From NCBI GenBank assembly GCA_009911185.1, contig QXWW01000006.1:103796-167795 (forward strand): a DNA stretch of 64,000 bases. Direction: 5' to 3'. Shown one piece after another: positions 1-10,700 of the stretch (within the stretch, counting starts at the first letter, position 1; the number at the start of each line of letters is the position of its first letter). The stretch is from Lachnospiraceae bacterium (GTDB taxonomy: Bacteria > Bacillota > Clostridia > Lachnospirales > Lachnospiraceae). The notes beneath the pieces were generated by a model, which was not told where the DNA came from, did no database searches, and saw nothing but the letters and a program-made list of their open reading frames with translations. A program made the translations under genes and the position numbers.

Positions 1-788
1 ATTGCATTTTGCGAGAAAGAAACCCGGATCTCTCCGCCCATAGGCGTGTGTTCCATGCAATTTTTAAGGATATTGAGGACAGCCTCCGTAGACCAGGAAA
101 AATCACCTGTAAAATACGGCGGGGAACTAGTACCGCCGTTTCCGATAGAGAGCGTCTGATTGCGCAGATCCATAGGGATTAAGAGCGGTTCGGCGGCATG
201 TTTGATTAAGTCGGGAACCAGTACCGGGTCGTGTTTAAACGGAATTGTCCCGGCGTCCAGCTTGGATATTTTAAGCAGAGCTTCCACCAGCCAGTCTATG
301 CGTGACAGGAGCTGCGTCTGTTCCTGTATCAATTGCTGTCTGCGGGGGAGGGGCAGATCCTGTTCTCTCAGAAGTGATAGAATCAGATTGGAAGCAGTGA
401 GCGGCGAGCGGATTTGGTGGGAGATATCGGCCATGGAATCGGCCAGCAGTTTTTTATCGTTGGAGAGGGCCAGGGCCTGTTCTCTTAAGCGCAGGGTCAT
501 TTTGGATAATTCGCTTTCCAGAATGGACAGTTCTCCTTCCCGGTATTTTTCAAATTCTATAGGCGTATTGCTGTGAAGCATAGAGTCCAGCTCCAGGCTT
601 AACTGCCTTAGTTTGCGGTAGCGCAGCCCGGTAATGGCATAATGGGCGGCAAGATATAAAACAGAGAAAAGAAGCATGAGTTGTCCGCTGTAAGAGTCAT
701 GTGAATATCCCAGATATACAGACAAGGCGGCTAAGAGCAAGTGGCAGAACAGGCTTCTTTGTATTTCCGGATTACGCAGTATTTTCAT
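1..788 (-). CDS. Sensor histidine kinase, C-terminus beyond window
   Basis: Membrane sensor kinase paired with the response regulator just upstream; the start ATG (786-788) lies 2 bases past the regulator stop, so the two are co-translated. I translated 262 residues with no stop up to the window edge. Two hydrophobic segments (about residues 13-27 and 36-54) are joined by a very short loop, so there is almost no external sensor domain. The H-box is ISHQIRSPLT with phospho-acceptor His124, and an N-box begins (LKNCMEHT) near the window edge. The small, intramembrane-sensing layout resembles BceS/VanS-like kinases that often sit beside ABC exporters; that transporter, if present, would lie left of the window. 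The ligand is not predictable. Confidence 0.9.
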   Translation of the reverse strand, partial: MKILRNPEIQRSLFCHLLLAALSVYLGYSHDSYSGQLMLLFSVLYLAAHYAITGLRYRKLRQLSLELDSMLHSNTPIEFEKYREGELSILESELSKMTLRLREQALALSNDKKLLADSMADISHQIRSPLTASNLILSLLREQDLPLPRRQQLIQEQTQLLSRIDWLVEALLKISKLDAGTIPFKHDPVLVPDLIKHAAEPLLIPMDLRNQTLSIGNGGTSSPPYFTGDFSWSTEAVLNILKNCMEHTPMGGEIRVSFSQNA

Positions 789-790
789 AT

Positions 791-1468
791 TTAATCTCCC
801 ATCTTATAACCCAGTCCCCGTACGGTTTTAATTAGTTGGGGATTTTGAGGATCCTTTTCAATTTTTTCCCGCAGACGTTTGATATATACCGTCAGTGTGT
901 TATCATTGACAAATTCCCCGGCAATGTCCCAAAGCGCTTCTAACAGCCGGGCGCGGGACAGCACGATGCCCTGATTATTGAGAAAGTATAATAACAGACG
1001 GTATTCCAGCGCTGACAGTATAATTTCCTGCCCGTCTTTTTTTACGGTGCCCCGGACAATGTCCGCGCTGAGGTTCTTGTATTCCAATACGGAATTTGCC
1101 TTTCCGTAACGGCGCAGAATATTGTGGATGCGCGAGACTAGCTCACGGGGACGGAAGGGCTTGGAAATGTAATCGTCGGCACCCAGATCCAGGCCGGTTA
1201 CTACGCTGTATTCGTCTCCAGACGCAGTCAGGAAAATCACCGGAAGGTCTGTGGAAGATTTTGCCGCGCGGCAAATAGCGAAGCCGTTTCCGTCAGCCAG
1301 AGAGACATCCAGTAAAATCAGGTCAAACTCTGCCGCCGATTCTTCTAATGTCTGTAATGCTTTGCGCTGTCCATCCACAGCAGTAATGGAAAAGTCTTCT
1401 TTTTGCAAAAATTCTGTTAAGTTCGTCACAATGCTGCGGTCGTCTTCTACCAGTAAAATATGTGCCAT
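791..1468 (-). CDS. OmpR/PhoB-family response regulator
   Basis: DNA-binding response regulator of 225 residues: receiver domain (about 1-115, acidic pocket EDD at 8-10, phospho-acceptor Asp54 in LLLDVSLADG-type context, Lys in the ISKPF motif) followed by a winged-helix output domain (about 125-222) ending in KTVRGLGYKMG. The start was placed at the ATG giving MAHILLVEDD because AGGAGC lies 8 bases upstream; a longer in-frame reading to 1540 has no ribosome site. It is co-transcribed with the kinase that follows it (2 bases apart) from the promoter at 1512-1540. Targets are probably the promoter itself and a neighbouring transporter, by analogy with similar pairs (inference). Confidence 0.93.
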   Translation of the reverse strand: MAHILLVEDDRSIVTNLTEFLQKEDFSITAVDGQRKALQTLEESAAEFDLILLDVSLADGNGFAICRAAKSSTDLPVIFLTASGDEYSVVTGLDLGADDYISKPFRPRELVSRIHNILRRYGKANSVLEYKNLSADIVRGTVKKDGQEIILSALEYRLLLYFLNNQGIVLSRARLLEALWDIAGEFVNDNTLTVYIKRLREKIEKDPQNPQLIKTVRGLGYKMGD

Positions 1469-1511
1469 AATGTGCTCCTTTTGCTGAATGATATGGAATC
1501 TGATAAAAATT

Positions 1512-1540
1512 ATCTTATCATTTACAGGAGATGCTTTCAA
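1512..1540 (-). promoter_or_regulatory. Promoter of the response regulator/kinase operon
   Basis: On the reverse strand TTGAAA (1535-1540) and TAAGAT (1512-1517) are separated by 17 bases, giving a leader of about 37 bases before the regulator start. Confidence 0.6.
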
Positions 1541-1559
1541 GGGTGGCGGAGGAAATTAT

Positions 1560-1876
1560 AAACGGCGGCGCGGAGAAGTTACCTCTTATCTCTAGTGAAT
1601 CACGCCGCTGATTTGCTAAAGGCAATACCTTAACGGAGTCAAGGCATTGCCTTCCAGTGTACCATCTGGTTGATATTTAGTCTGGCAATATCGCTTTGAA
1701 AGCTTTTACTTTAGCGATTTACAGGAATCTTATTTAGTTTAAATATCAATCAGACAATACAGTGGCCGCGGGTGTTTTTAGATGAGCATATGCAGTTGTG
1801 TTTACAGGGGGCTGGAAACGCAACATCAAGATCAGCGGGCGTCCGTATACTGCCGGCAGAATATTTCAAAATGGTT
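1560..1876. other. Intergenic region with two inverted repeats
   Basis: No gene is seen. A hairpin pairs AAGGCAATACCTT (1619-1631) with AAGGCATTGCCTT (1641-1653), one mismatch, 9-base loop. A second, wider inverted repeat pairs the stretch around 1665-1679 (TCTGGTTGATATTTA) with its near complement around 1741-1756 and encloses smaller repeats. There is no clear U-tract. It may be a small structured element between the divergent operons; nothing more can be said from sequence. Confidence 0.4.
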
Positions 1877-1905
1877 TTGAAAATCCATAATTTATATGAT
1901 AAAAT
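1877..1905 (+). promoter_or_regulatory. Promoter of the glucokinase gene
   Basis: TTGAAA (1877-1882) and TAAAAT (1900-1905) with a 17-base spacer, about 95 bases before the glucokinase start. Confidence 0.6.
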
Positions 1906-1999
1906 AGATGGTGTATTGAAGAAATCATATCCTGTTTGAGAATTTAGACGGTGATTCATATACATAGATTTCAATTTTATAAAGAAAAGGAGAGCAGCT

Positions 2000-2941
2000 A
2001 TGAAAAAATATGGTTATGGCGTGGATATTGGCGGGACAACCTGTAAAATCGGTCTGTTTGAGACCACAGGGAAACTTTTGGAAAAGTGGGAAATACCCAC
2101 GAATACCCAGGAGGCGGGCAGGAGTATTCTCTTTGATGTTTCGGAATCTTTGAAAAAAAATATGAAAGAGCGTGGAATTTCCAAAGAGGATCTGGAAGGG
2201 ATCGGCGTAGGGCTTCCCGGTCCAGTCCGAATTGACGGCATTGTTCCGGTGTGCGTCAATCTGGGATGGAAAAATGTCCATGTGTCCAGGGAAATGGAAA
2301 CATTGATGGACGGCGTCCCGGTGAAGGCCGCAAACGACGCTAATGTGGCGGCTCTGGGCGAAATGTGGCAGGGCGGCGGCAAAGGCTGCTCCAATGTAGT
2401 CCTGGTGACGCTTGGAACCGGAGTCGGCGGTGGTATCATTGTCAATGGCGAGATTGTATCTGGCAGTAATGGCGCCGGAGGAGAGATCGGGCATATTACA
2501 GTGAATCCACATGAAGAGATTTTCTGCAACTGCGGCAGGAAAGGCTGTCTGGAGCAATATGCTTCGGCGACCGGAATCAAACGCCTGGCAAAGGAACGCC
2601 TTGCCGGAGAACATGAAAAATCCCTTCTGGATGAGGAAGCCGATATTTCGGCAAAAGCCGTGTTTGACGCCTATAAGGAAGGCGATAAAACGGCGGATGA
2701 GATTGTCGATAAATTTGCCCGTATTCTTGGAAATGCTCTGAGCAATATCGCCTGTGTGGTAGATCCGGAGGTTTTTGTAATTGGCGGCGGAGTGTCCAAA
2801 GCGGGAGAGTCTTTGCTGGATATTGTAAAAAGATATTATGCTCAGGCAGCCTTTTCCTCCTGCACAGATACCCGGTTTGCCCTTGCTTTACTGGGAAATG
2901 ACGCCGGGATGTACGGCTGCGTGAAGCTCATTTTAGAATAA
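2000..2941 (+). CDS. glcK: ROK-family glucokinase
   Basis: Cytoplasmic ATP-dependent glucose kinase feeding glycolysis. The 313 residues start with the phosphate-binding motif GVDIGGTTCKIG (residues 7-18), carry the sugar-binding segment around NDANVAALGE, the second phosphate loop LGTGVGGGI, and the ROK signature with the zinc-binding cluster CNCGRKGCLEQYAS and the upstream His of GEIGH. Length is typical of the Firmicutes GlcK family. AAGGAG sits 8-9 bases before the ATG, and the gene has its own promoter and a downstream hairpin, so it is monocistronic. Substrate could include other hexoses, but the close fit to GlcK makes glucose most likely. Confidence 0.93.
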   Translation: MKKYGYGVDIGGTTCKIGLFETTGKLLEKWEIPTNTQEAGRSILFDVSESLKKNMKERGISKEDLEGIGVGLPGPVRIDGIVPVCVNLGWKNVHVSREMETLMDGVPVKAANDANVAALGEMWQGGGKGCSNVVLVTLGTGVGGGIIVNGEIVSGSNGAGGEIGHITVNPHEEIFCNCGRKGCLEQYASATGIKRLAKERLAGEHEKSLLDEEADISAKAVFDAYKEGDKTADEIVDKFARILGNALSNIACVVDPEVFVIGGGVSKAGESLLDIVKRYYAQAAFSSCTDTRFALALLGNDAGMYGCVKLILE

Positions 2942-2960
2942 GTTTGTTGTTTCTATATTT

Positions 2961-2989
2961 AAGGCGGTTCCATTTTGGGGAACCGCCTT
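2961..2989 (+). terminator. Terminator-like hairpin after glcK
   Basis: Perfect 11-base stem AAGGCGGTTCC / GGAACCGCCTT with a 7-base loop. The downstream tract is A-rich rather than a U-run, so it is a weak rho-independent terminator or an mRNA-end hairpin. Confidence 0.5.
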
Positions 2990-2998
2990 AAAATATAC

Positions 2999-3027
2999 TT
3001 TCCAGAGCCTGTAATTTATGATATAAT
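2999..3027 (+). promoter_or_regulatory. Promoter of the putP-like symporter
   Basis: TTTCCA (2999-3004), 17-base spacer, TATAAT (3022-3027); about 90 bases of leader before the ATG. Confidence 0.55.
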
Positions 3028-3117
3028 ATATGCCGATATTGTACGGTTTGGAGAATTGCTCGCGGTGCAATCCAGCCGTTTGAAACTATACGCAGATTGT
3101 AAAGGAGAAAATTAATT

Positions 3118-4659
3118 ATGAGTACAGCATCGATTTGTATTTTAATTACGATCGTGATTTATCTTGTAGGAATGTTAGCGGTCGGCTTCTACTTTGCCAG
3201 GAGAAATGAATCGACATCCGATTTCTACCTGGGCGGGCGGAAGTTAGGACCGCTGGTTACGGCAATGAGCGCAGAAGCTTCCGATATGTCGGGGTATCTG
3301 CTGATGGGACTTCCGGGGCTTGCATATTTGTCCGGCGTTGCAGACGTGGGCTGGACGGTAGTGGGCCTGGCAGTTGGTACATATTTGAACTGGTTATTTA
3401 CAGCCAGACGGCTGCGCCGTTATACACAGATTACCAATTCTTTTACCCTGCCTCAGTTTTTTTCCAATCGTTTCCGTGATAAGAAAAATATTTTGACGCT
3501 GATTTCAGCTCTCATTATTATTATATTTTTTATACCCTATACTGCGTCCGGATTTGCAGCGTGTGGAAAGCTCTTTTCTTCCCTGTTTGGCGTAAATTAT
3601 ATGACGGCAATGATTATTTCAGCGATTGTGATTGTTGGTTACACGGCGGCGGGCGGTTTTCTGGCGGCGTCAACAACAGATTTTATCCAGAGTATCATTA
3701 TGACCTTTGCGATATTGTTTGTCCTGGTTTTTGCAACGGTGTCTGCAGGCGGCGTCGGTGAGGTTCTTGAAAATGCAAAAGCGCTGCCGGGTTATCTTTC
3801 CTTTTCCCATACTTATGTGGCCGCAGAGGGGGTGGCGGCCCCGTATGGATTTTTAAAGATTGTTTCCACCTGCGCATGGGGGCTTGGGTATTTCGGAATG
3901 CCTCATATCCTGCTGCGGTTTATGGCAATAGAGGATGAGAATAAATTAAAGCTCTCCCGCCGTGTGGCTTCTGTGTGGGTTGTAATTGCTATGGCGGTTG
4001 CCGTTATGATCGGAGTAATCGGAAATGCACTGAGTAAAAATGGCGTGATTTCCACTCTTTCCGGAGCAGATACAGAGACGGTAATTGTGCGTATTGCTGA
4101 TTTTCTGTCCAGTTATGGTGTGGTTGCGGCGCTGATTGCAGGATTAATTCTTGCAGGTATCCTTGCAAGTACCATGTCGACGGCGGATTCACAGCTTTTG
4201 GCTGCTTCTTCCAGTGTATCGCAGAATATTCTGCAAGAGACATTCCATATGAAGTTATCCCAGAGAACCAGTATGTTGGCGGCAAGGCTTACCGTTATTG
4301 TGATTGCTGTTTTGGGGATTGTGATAGCACAGGATCCCAACAGCTCAGTCTTTGGTATCGTATCTTTTGCATGGGCTGGGTTTGGAGCAAGCTTTGGACC
4401 GCTGATTATCTGTGCCCTCTTTTGGAAGCGCACTACTCTGCAGGGAGGCATTGCAGGAATGCTGGCAGGAGGCGTCGCTGTTTTTGTGTGGAAATATGTG
4501 GTTGCGCCTATGGGAGGCGTGTTTGCGATATATGAACTGTTGCCGGCGTTTATCGTGGGAATTGCAGTTATTGTTGTAGTAAGTTTGCTTACGAAAGCGC
4601 CAGAACAGGATATTTTGGATGAATTTGAAGCTGCAAAGGCTGTCGGCGCAATGAAATAG
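3118..4659 (+). CDS. putP: Sodium/solute symporter, proline permease type
   Basis: Integral membrane sodium:solute symporter (SSS family), 513 residues with about 13 hydrophobic segments. The N-terminal region has FYLGGRKLGPLVTAMSAEAS and DMSGYLLMGLPG, which match the sodium/proline symporter PutP and carry the sodium-binding positions of the first helix. TADSQLLAASSS, on the eighth core helix, is also diagnostic for PutP. The start is preceded by AAGGAG. It is monocistronic and ends at a strong hairpin shared with the convergent beta-galactosidase gene. Proline is the likely substrate; other amino acids or pantothenate-type substrates cannot be excluded. Confidence 0.9.
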   Translation: MSTASICILITIVIYLVGMLAVGFYFARRNESTSDFYLGGRKLGPLVTAMSAEASDMSGYLLMGLPGLAYLSGVADVGWTVVGLAVGTYLNWLFTARRLRRYTQITNSFTLPQFFSNRFRDKKNILTLISALIIIIFFIPYTASGFAACGKLFSSLFGVNYMTAMIISAIVIVGYTAAGGFLAASTTDFIQSIIMTFAILFVLVFATVSAGGVGEVLENAKALPGYLSFSHTYVAAEGVAAPYGFLKIVSTCAWGLGYFGMPHILLRFMAIEDENKLKLSRRVASVWVVIAMAVAVMIGVIGNALSKNGVISTLSGADTETVIVRIADFLSSYGVVAALIAGLILAGILASTMSTADSQLLAASSSVSQNILQETFHMKLSQRTSMLAARLTVIVIAVLGIVIAQDPNSSVFGIVSFAWAGFGASFGPLIICALFWKRTTLQGGIAGMLAGGVAVFVWKYVVAPMGGVFAIYELLPAFIVGIAVIVVVSLLTKAPEQDILDEFEAAKAVGAMK

Positions 4660-4680
4660 ATACAAGACAATATGATAAGA

Positions 4681-4713
4681 ACAGAGAGCGGCTGCATAGC
4701 AGCCGCTCTCTGT
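4681..4713. terminator. Bidirectional hairpin between convergent genes
   Basis: Perfect 15-base stem (4681-4695 with 4699-4713) and a 3-base loop lying between the stops of the symporter (+) and the giant beta-galactosidase (-). It can serve either strand; U-tracts are poor. Confidence 0.65.
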
Positions 4714-4726
4714 CGTGAGATAAAGA

Positions 4727-7700
4727 TTATTTCACAATTTTTACAGAAGATTTCTGCCCTTTTTTCTTAAAGAGCTTCTTATATGCCTTTAATTTCTTCT
4801 TCGGCACTTTTATCTTACAGTTTTTATTAATTCCCTTTAAGGCATTTTTGCCAACCTTTTTGAGAACGCTGGATTTTACAACGATGTTCTTAAGTTTTGC
4901 GGAGTTGTTAAATGCAGTGGCGCCAATGGAAGTTACGTTCTTTCCAATGGTTACTTTCTGCAGTTTTTTATTTCCTTTGAAGGCATTCTTTTCAATGGCT
5001 GTTACTTTAAAGGTTATGCCGTCTTTCTTTACCGTGTCCGGTACTGTAAATGTCTTATTTGTCTTCTTCGACGGTTTTACAAAGGATACCGTACCGCCTT
5101 TTTCGGCTGATTTTGTTATTTTGTAAACAGCGTTTTTATATTTAAAGGTACTGTTTACTTTTGGAAGCTTCTTAAGCGCATTGATTGCTTTCTGTAAGTC
5201 AGCCATAGCCGTCTGGATGGCGGACGCATTTTCGGCCGCCTGGATTTGGGCGTTGTCCCGTACAGATTTTGCATTATTGTAAGCGGTTTGCAAAGCCTTG
5301 AGGGAAGCTGAGGTGTAAATCTTAGTCTGCGTTAACAGTTTTTGAGCTTCTCCAAGTTTCAGGTCCATAGCCGCATTAGCGTCTAAGAGCGCCTGCCTGG
5401 TCTGCGTTACCAGCCCGGCGAATGCCGCCTGCAATTCATTCAGGGCTTGTGTGAGCTCTGCTTCCGTGGCATTTGCGTTCTTTGCTACAGCGTCAGCTTT
5501 GTCGATAGCCGCTTTTAAAACGTCTAAGCTTGCTTTTGTATAGACGGTTTCTTTTGCCAGTTCTGCTCTGGCGCTTGTAAGCTGTGTGCTGATTTGTTCC
5601 TTTAACTGCTCTGCCGGAGTAGGAGGCGTTGGGTCTTTCTTTTCCGTCAGTTGTTCGATTGCGCTTTCCAATGCGGCGATAGCGTCAGAAATTTCTTTCT
5701 CGGTAGCGTCTTCCTTTTCAAGAATTTCTTCGGCGTCTGCAATAGCTGCTTTTAAGATATCTAAAGATTCTTTCGTATAAACAGAATCTTTTGCGGCTTC
5801 CTCTTTTGCAGCCGTAAGTTTTTCTCTCAGTTCTGCTTTTGGATCAGAAGGATCTACCGGCTTTTCTGTCAGATTGTCAATTGCCTCTTGTAATGCTTTG
5901 ATGGCGTCCGTAATTTCTTTTTCGGTGGCGTCTTCCTTGTTAAGAATTTCCTCGGCGTCTGCAATAGCTGCTTTTAAAGCGTCTAAGGATTCTTTCGTAT
6001 AAATAGAATCTTTTGCTGCTTCCTCTTTTGCGTCTGCAATCTTAGCGGTAAGTGCAGCCTTGGGATCTTTGTATTCCAGTTCATCGAGCGCTTTCTTAAG
6101 TTCCGCTATGGCGTCCGTAATCTCTTTGTCCGTCGCATTTTCTTTATTTGCTATCGTTTCTGCGGCTGTGATGGCAGCATTCAAAGCGTCTATAGATTCT
6201 TTCGTATAAATGGAATCTTTTGCGGCTTCTGCCTTTGCAGCTTCGATCGCGTCGGCAAGTTCCGCTTTCAGATTTCTTTCCGCCGCAAAGCCCAGTTTGG
6301 ACGCTTCCATCTTATCTGTCTGAGACGTAATGGGCAGGAGACGGACAGTCTTTTCATAAACCTGGTAATTTCCGTCTGCATCTTGTCTGGTGTGCGGATA
6401 AAATCCTTCTAATGGAATGTGGTTAAAGAAACCAGTATTGCTTACGCCTCTCTGCATGGTGTCCAGACACAGGTAAGTCTGCTCATCCATGGGCACTTCT
6501 GTGGAGTGGCGGATGCGCTCGGATCCATTATACGGAACAGAGCTTGTAGAAGGATTGAGGTTTTCCGCTTTGACATGCAGCGCAGAGCTTTCCATAACGC
6601 CATCTGCTGCAACCATAAGGCCGTTGCCTTCTGCGTCAGTCAGAGCAATCCAGCGTACGTCGGTATGGTTTCCATTCTCCTGTGCGGTAAGCTGTTTGCG
6701 GTCAAATTGTTCGGTTACAGTACTTTCATAAACGCCGATATCTGTCGCTGTCTTTCTGTCAAGATAGTTATCTTCCGGTCCGCGTCCAAAATACTGCAGA
6801 TTTTCATATGCTTTGTCTACCGTCATACGAAGACCTACTTTTGGCAGTGCAAATTGTCCGGCGGTTCCCGGTGCAAAATTGCTCTTTGGCGTAAAGCTGC
6901 TGCTTATGACGATTTCGCCGTTGCCGTAAATATCGTATACCAGGGTTTGCTCTGCATCTACGGGAAGCTTCACGTTTAATTCCACGCGGATATGCTTGTT
7001 ATTGTCGTCTTTTGTAATCTTAGGACTTTCTACAAGTTCCATAGTATCCTCGGCGTTTCTTAACTTGTTGTCATATTTTACCGGGGTGTCGTTGTAGTTC
7101 TGTGCCCTCCAGAAGCTGGGAACAGGTCCTTTTTCCAATACTACTTTGTTGTCAACTTTATAATTTTTGATAATACCGCTTGTTTTATCTACTTCCAGAG
7201 AATATGCCTTGCCTTCTGCCGTGGTTCCGGCAATGGTAAGCGCTGCGTTAGTATCTTCGGCGGAAGTAAATGTTTTCATCTCATTGTAATTTAATGGTGT
7301 TCTGGCTTGTTCTTCCGGTGTAAGGTCGATCTGTTCATGCGCAACCACATTGTCGTAAGGTACAAGTTCCGTATCCCAGTCTGGTTTCGTCTTATTGGTT
7401 ACGGAGAACTCAAGCATATATACGTCGCCAGCTTCAGGTTTTACTTCTGGAAGCTCAATCGTAATCGTCTCTTCCGAGAATTTTGTATTCTCGCCAAATA
7501 CAGAGGCAGGCATTGCCGGTGTAGAAAGTGCAACGGTTCCCTTGTCGATTTCTTTGTCGTCTTTCTTTAAGCTCCATTGAACGGTATAGGCGTCAAGACT
7601 TGTATTTTCCATTTCATTGACTACCTTAACCTGGATAGATCCGTCTGTTACCTTTGCATTTTCGTCTATAAGATAGAAATTCACCTGCTGGTGGTCGTAG

Positions 7701-10700
7701 CGCATCTGTACAGCCTTTGCACTTGGCGTCCGGTCTGCGTAGAACAGTCCGTTTCCGCAGAAGGCATCTGCATTGCTGCCTTCATCAATCCAGTCTCCGC
7801 CATAGCCCCAGAATGCCTCTTTGCCTTCTCTCTTGGTGAGCAGCGACTGGTCAATCCAATCCCAGATAAATCCGCCCTGCAGATTTGCATAGGTGCGGTT
7901 CAACTTCCAAAATTCATTAAAGCTGCCAAAAGACTGTCCCATGGCATGTGCGTATTCCTGCTCGAAATACGGCATTTTGCGCTTTTTATTTTTGGCGTAA
8001 TTTTCAACAGCCGACGCTTCGGGGTACTGGGTGCTGTGCACGTCTACAATATTTTTACTTCTTGTTTCATTGCCCCAGGGATCTGCGCCTTCCTCTTTCG
8101 TATAGGAATGATAGTAATTGTCCGATTCACGCTCGTACATACGCAGTCTGCTGGGATCACGGTTTAAAATGGCCATGGAAGCTGCCCAGAAACAATAATC
8201 ATTATCCCAGTTAATCTTTGTATAGGTTGCTTCATTTCCGAAAGACCAGCCGATAACGGAGGTATGGTTTTTCAAAAGTTCCACCATGTTCATATTTCTG
8301 TCGACCACGGGGGTTACCCAGCGTTTGTCAGCGCCCGGGATAGGTACGGAATGATCGCCATATGCGCCGTAATGAGATTCCACGTTCGCCTCTGCGTAAA
8401 CATAGATTCCCAGCTCATCCGCCAGATCATACAGCAGTTTATCATTGGGATAGTGAGATGTACGCACTGCATTTACGTTGAACTGTTTCATCAGTTTCAA
8501 ATCGTCGATGATATCCTGGCTGGTTACGGCGCTTCCTGTTTCAAGACTCATATCGTGTCTGTTCACGCCGCGGAAAATAAGCTTCCGCCCGGTAATCTGC
8601 ATCTGCTCCTGCTCGTCGTCATTGATATTTACTTTATAAATTTCCCGGAAACCTACATGTTCAGCCACTGCCTCTACTACGTTTCCGGCGCTGTCTTTCA
8701 ATTCAATGGTCAGCATATACAGATTTGGCGTATCCGGGAACCATTTTTTGGGGTTTGTCACCTTCATGGTCGCGGTCTTGCGGTCGCCAAGATTTAATTT
8801 CTTTTCGCCGTCGGAGGCGCTTACGATTGGGTTTGCCGCTCCGCTGCTGCCGTCGAGCGCAGTAAGCGCGTCATAGGTGACGGTATTTGTTGCCACGGTA
8901 GCGCCTTCTGCGTCCAGAAGTTTTACTTCTGCTGTGTAAGCGTCTTTTCCCGCCGTATTCTGCAGGCTTCTTACATCGATATCGACGTTCAGGGTCACGT
9001 CGCTGTCTTTATCCGTTCTGTCATCGAATTCTGTCTGTACAAAGAAATCACGGATTTCTGCTTTTTTATCTTTGGAATAAAGATAAACGTCGCGCATAAT
9101 GCCGCTCTGCTGGATGTAGTCCTGGTTCTCCAGATAACTGCCGATGGAAAAACGGTATACTTTAAGCGCCAGCGTATTTTTTGCGCCTTTGGCATTCAGG
9201 TAAGGCGTAATATTGAAGTCGTGTGCAGAATGGCTGTCTGTGGAATATCCTACCTGTTTTCCATTAATGTACAGGTAGTAAGCTGATTTGACAGCCTGCA
9301 GGGAAATAAATATTTCACGGCCGTCCCAATTATCCGGTGTCTCAAATTCTGTTCTGTAATAACCAACCGGGTTATAAGTTACAGGAGCCTGGGGATCGTC
9401 GTAATCAATGTAATTGCCGGCAACGCTTCCCCAGGGATAAATACTGTTCGTATAGATAGCTTCGTCAAAGTATTTGAACGTGCCGTCTTCTTTGCGGTAA
9501 GTCTGCCAGGTCTGCGGTACAAATTCTTTTGCAAAATCATTTTGAGCCGCTGCCGGAAGTGTTTCCTGCAGATAGCCTTTTTGATCTGCCTGATCGGCTT
9601 CCTGTGGATTATGCACCAGGGCAAAATCCCATGTTGTCTGTGTGAGAAGTTTATAATAGGAACTCTTTTCCGGTCCAACATTATCTAACGCGCTTTTCTC
9701 ACTTTTAACAGCCGTCGCTGCATCCTGATAAGGAATGGCGTCTGCATGGGAAGGCTCCCGGTTTACTTCTGCCACGGTAATGTCTTTATACCACTCATTT
9801 CCGGTAAAGACAGGATCCTCCTCGGTGACGGTAAGGCCGACAGGAACCGAGGTATAGGTGTCTCCGTCTACTTCTGCAGACGCCGTAATTTCAACGGAAC
9901 CTGCTTTCAGGCCGGTAATGGTATTTCCGTTTATACGGGCAATGCTTGGATCGCTGCTGGTATATGTAATTTCATTTGCAAGAGCCTCTCCCATAGCGTT
10001 CTTTAATACGGATGCGGCCTCTGTCTCTGTTCCAACTTTTAAGTATTTGGTCTTTAAATCCAGTGAGATGGTGGCTTTCAACTCATTCATTACCCATAAG
10101 GATGAAGAAGCGTCTTCCTCACACATTTTTATGAGTTTCCAGTTTTCATTATTTTCTGTACCGATATATTTTCCGGATGCTTTGTTCTGCAGACGGTAAT
10201 GATCGGAAGAACCATCTTTTACGATTTTCCATTTCTGTGCGTCGCTGGTTTCATCAAATTCCTTAATTTGAACGGTTTCACCTACGGCTCCTTCATCTGC
10301 GGCTGCAAGCGCAAGTTCTACCTTGCTTGCGGGATGCCAGTATACATATCCGTCTCCTGCGTCAGAAAACACCCACATTCGCGTTTTTGCAAGACCCGTG
10401 TTCCACAGGTATAATTCGCTGCCTGCACTTACATTGTCTGCGCCCGGCTCGATCAGGTATCCTTCAAAAAGAACATTGTCGATACGGTATACGCCTTTCC
10501 ATTGTTCGGAACGTTTAAATTCGATGATTTCCAAATCTGCCGTTGCTGTTTGGTCTTCCAGCGTTGCTGTGATTGTCACCTTTCCCGGAGCCTTTGCAAG
10601 GATATTTGTGCCGTTCACACTTGCGATGGTGCCGTCTGAGCTGGAAACGACTGCTTTGGAGGTATCTAATTTATTACCGTTAGCGTCGAACCCATTGACG

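Noticed and set aside
1925..2614. Reverse open frames of 188-229 codons over glcK
   Set aside because: Antisense to a complete ROK kinase; no start site and Cys/His/Phe-rich composition typical of shadow frames.
5586..6250. Near-identical DNA repeats that could be taken for a repeat array
   Set aside because: They are in frame with the FIVAR domains of the beta-galactosidase and vary mainly at codon third positions.
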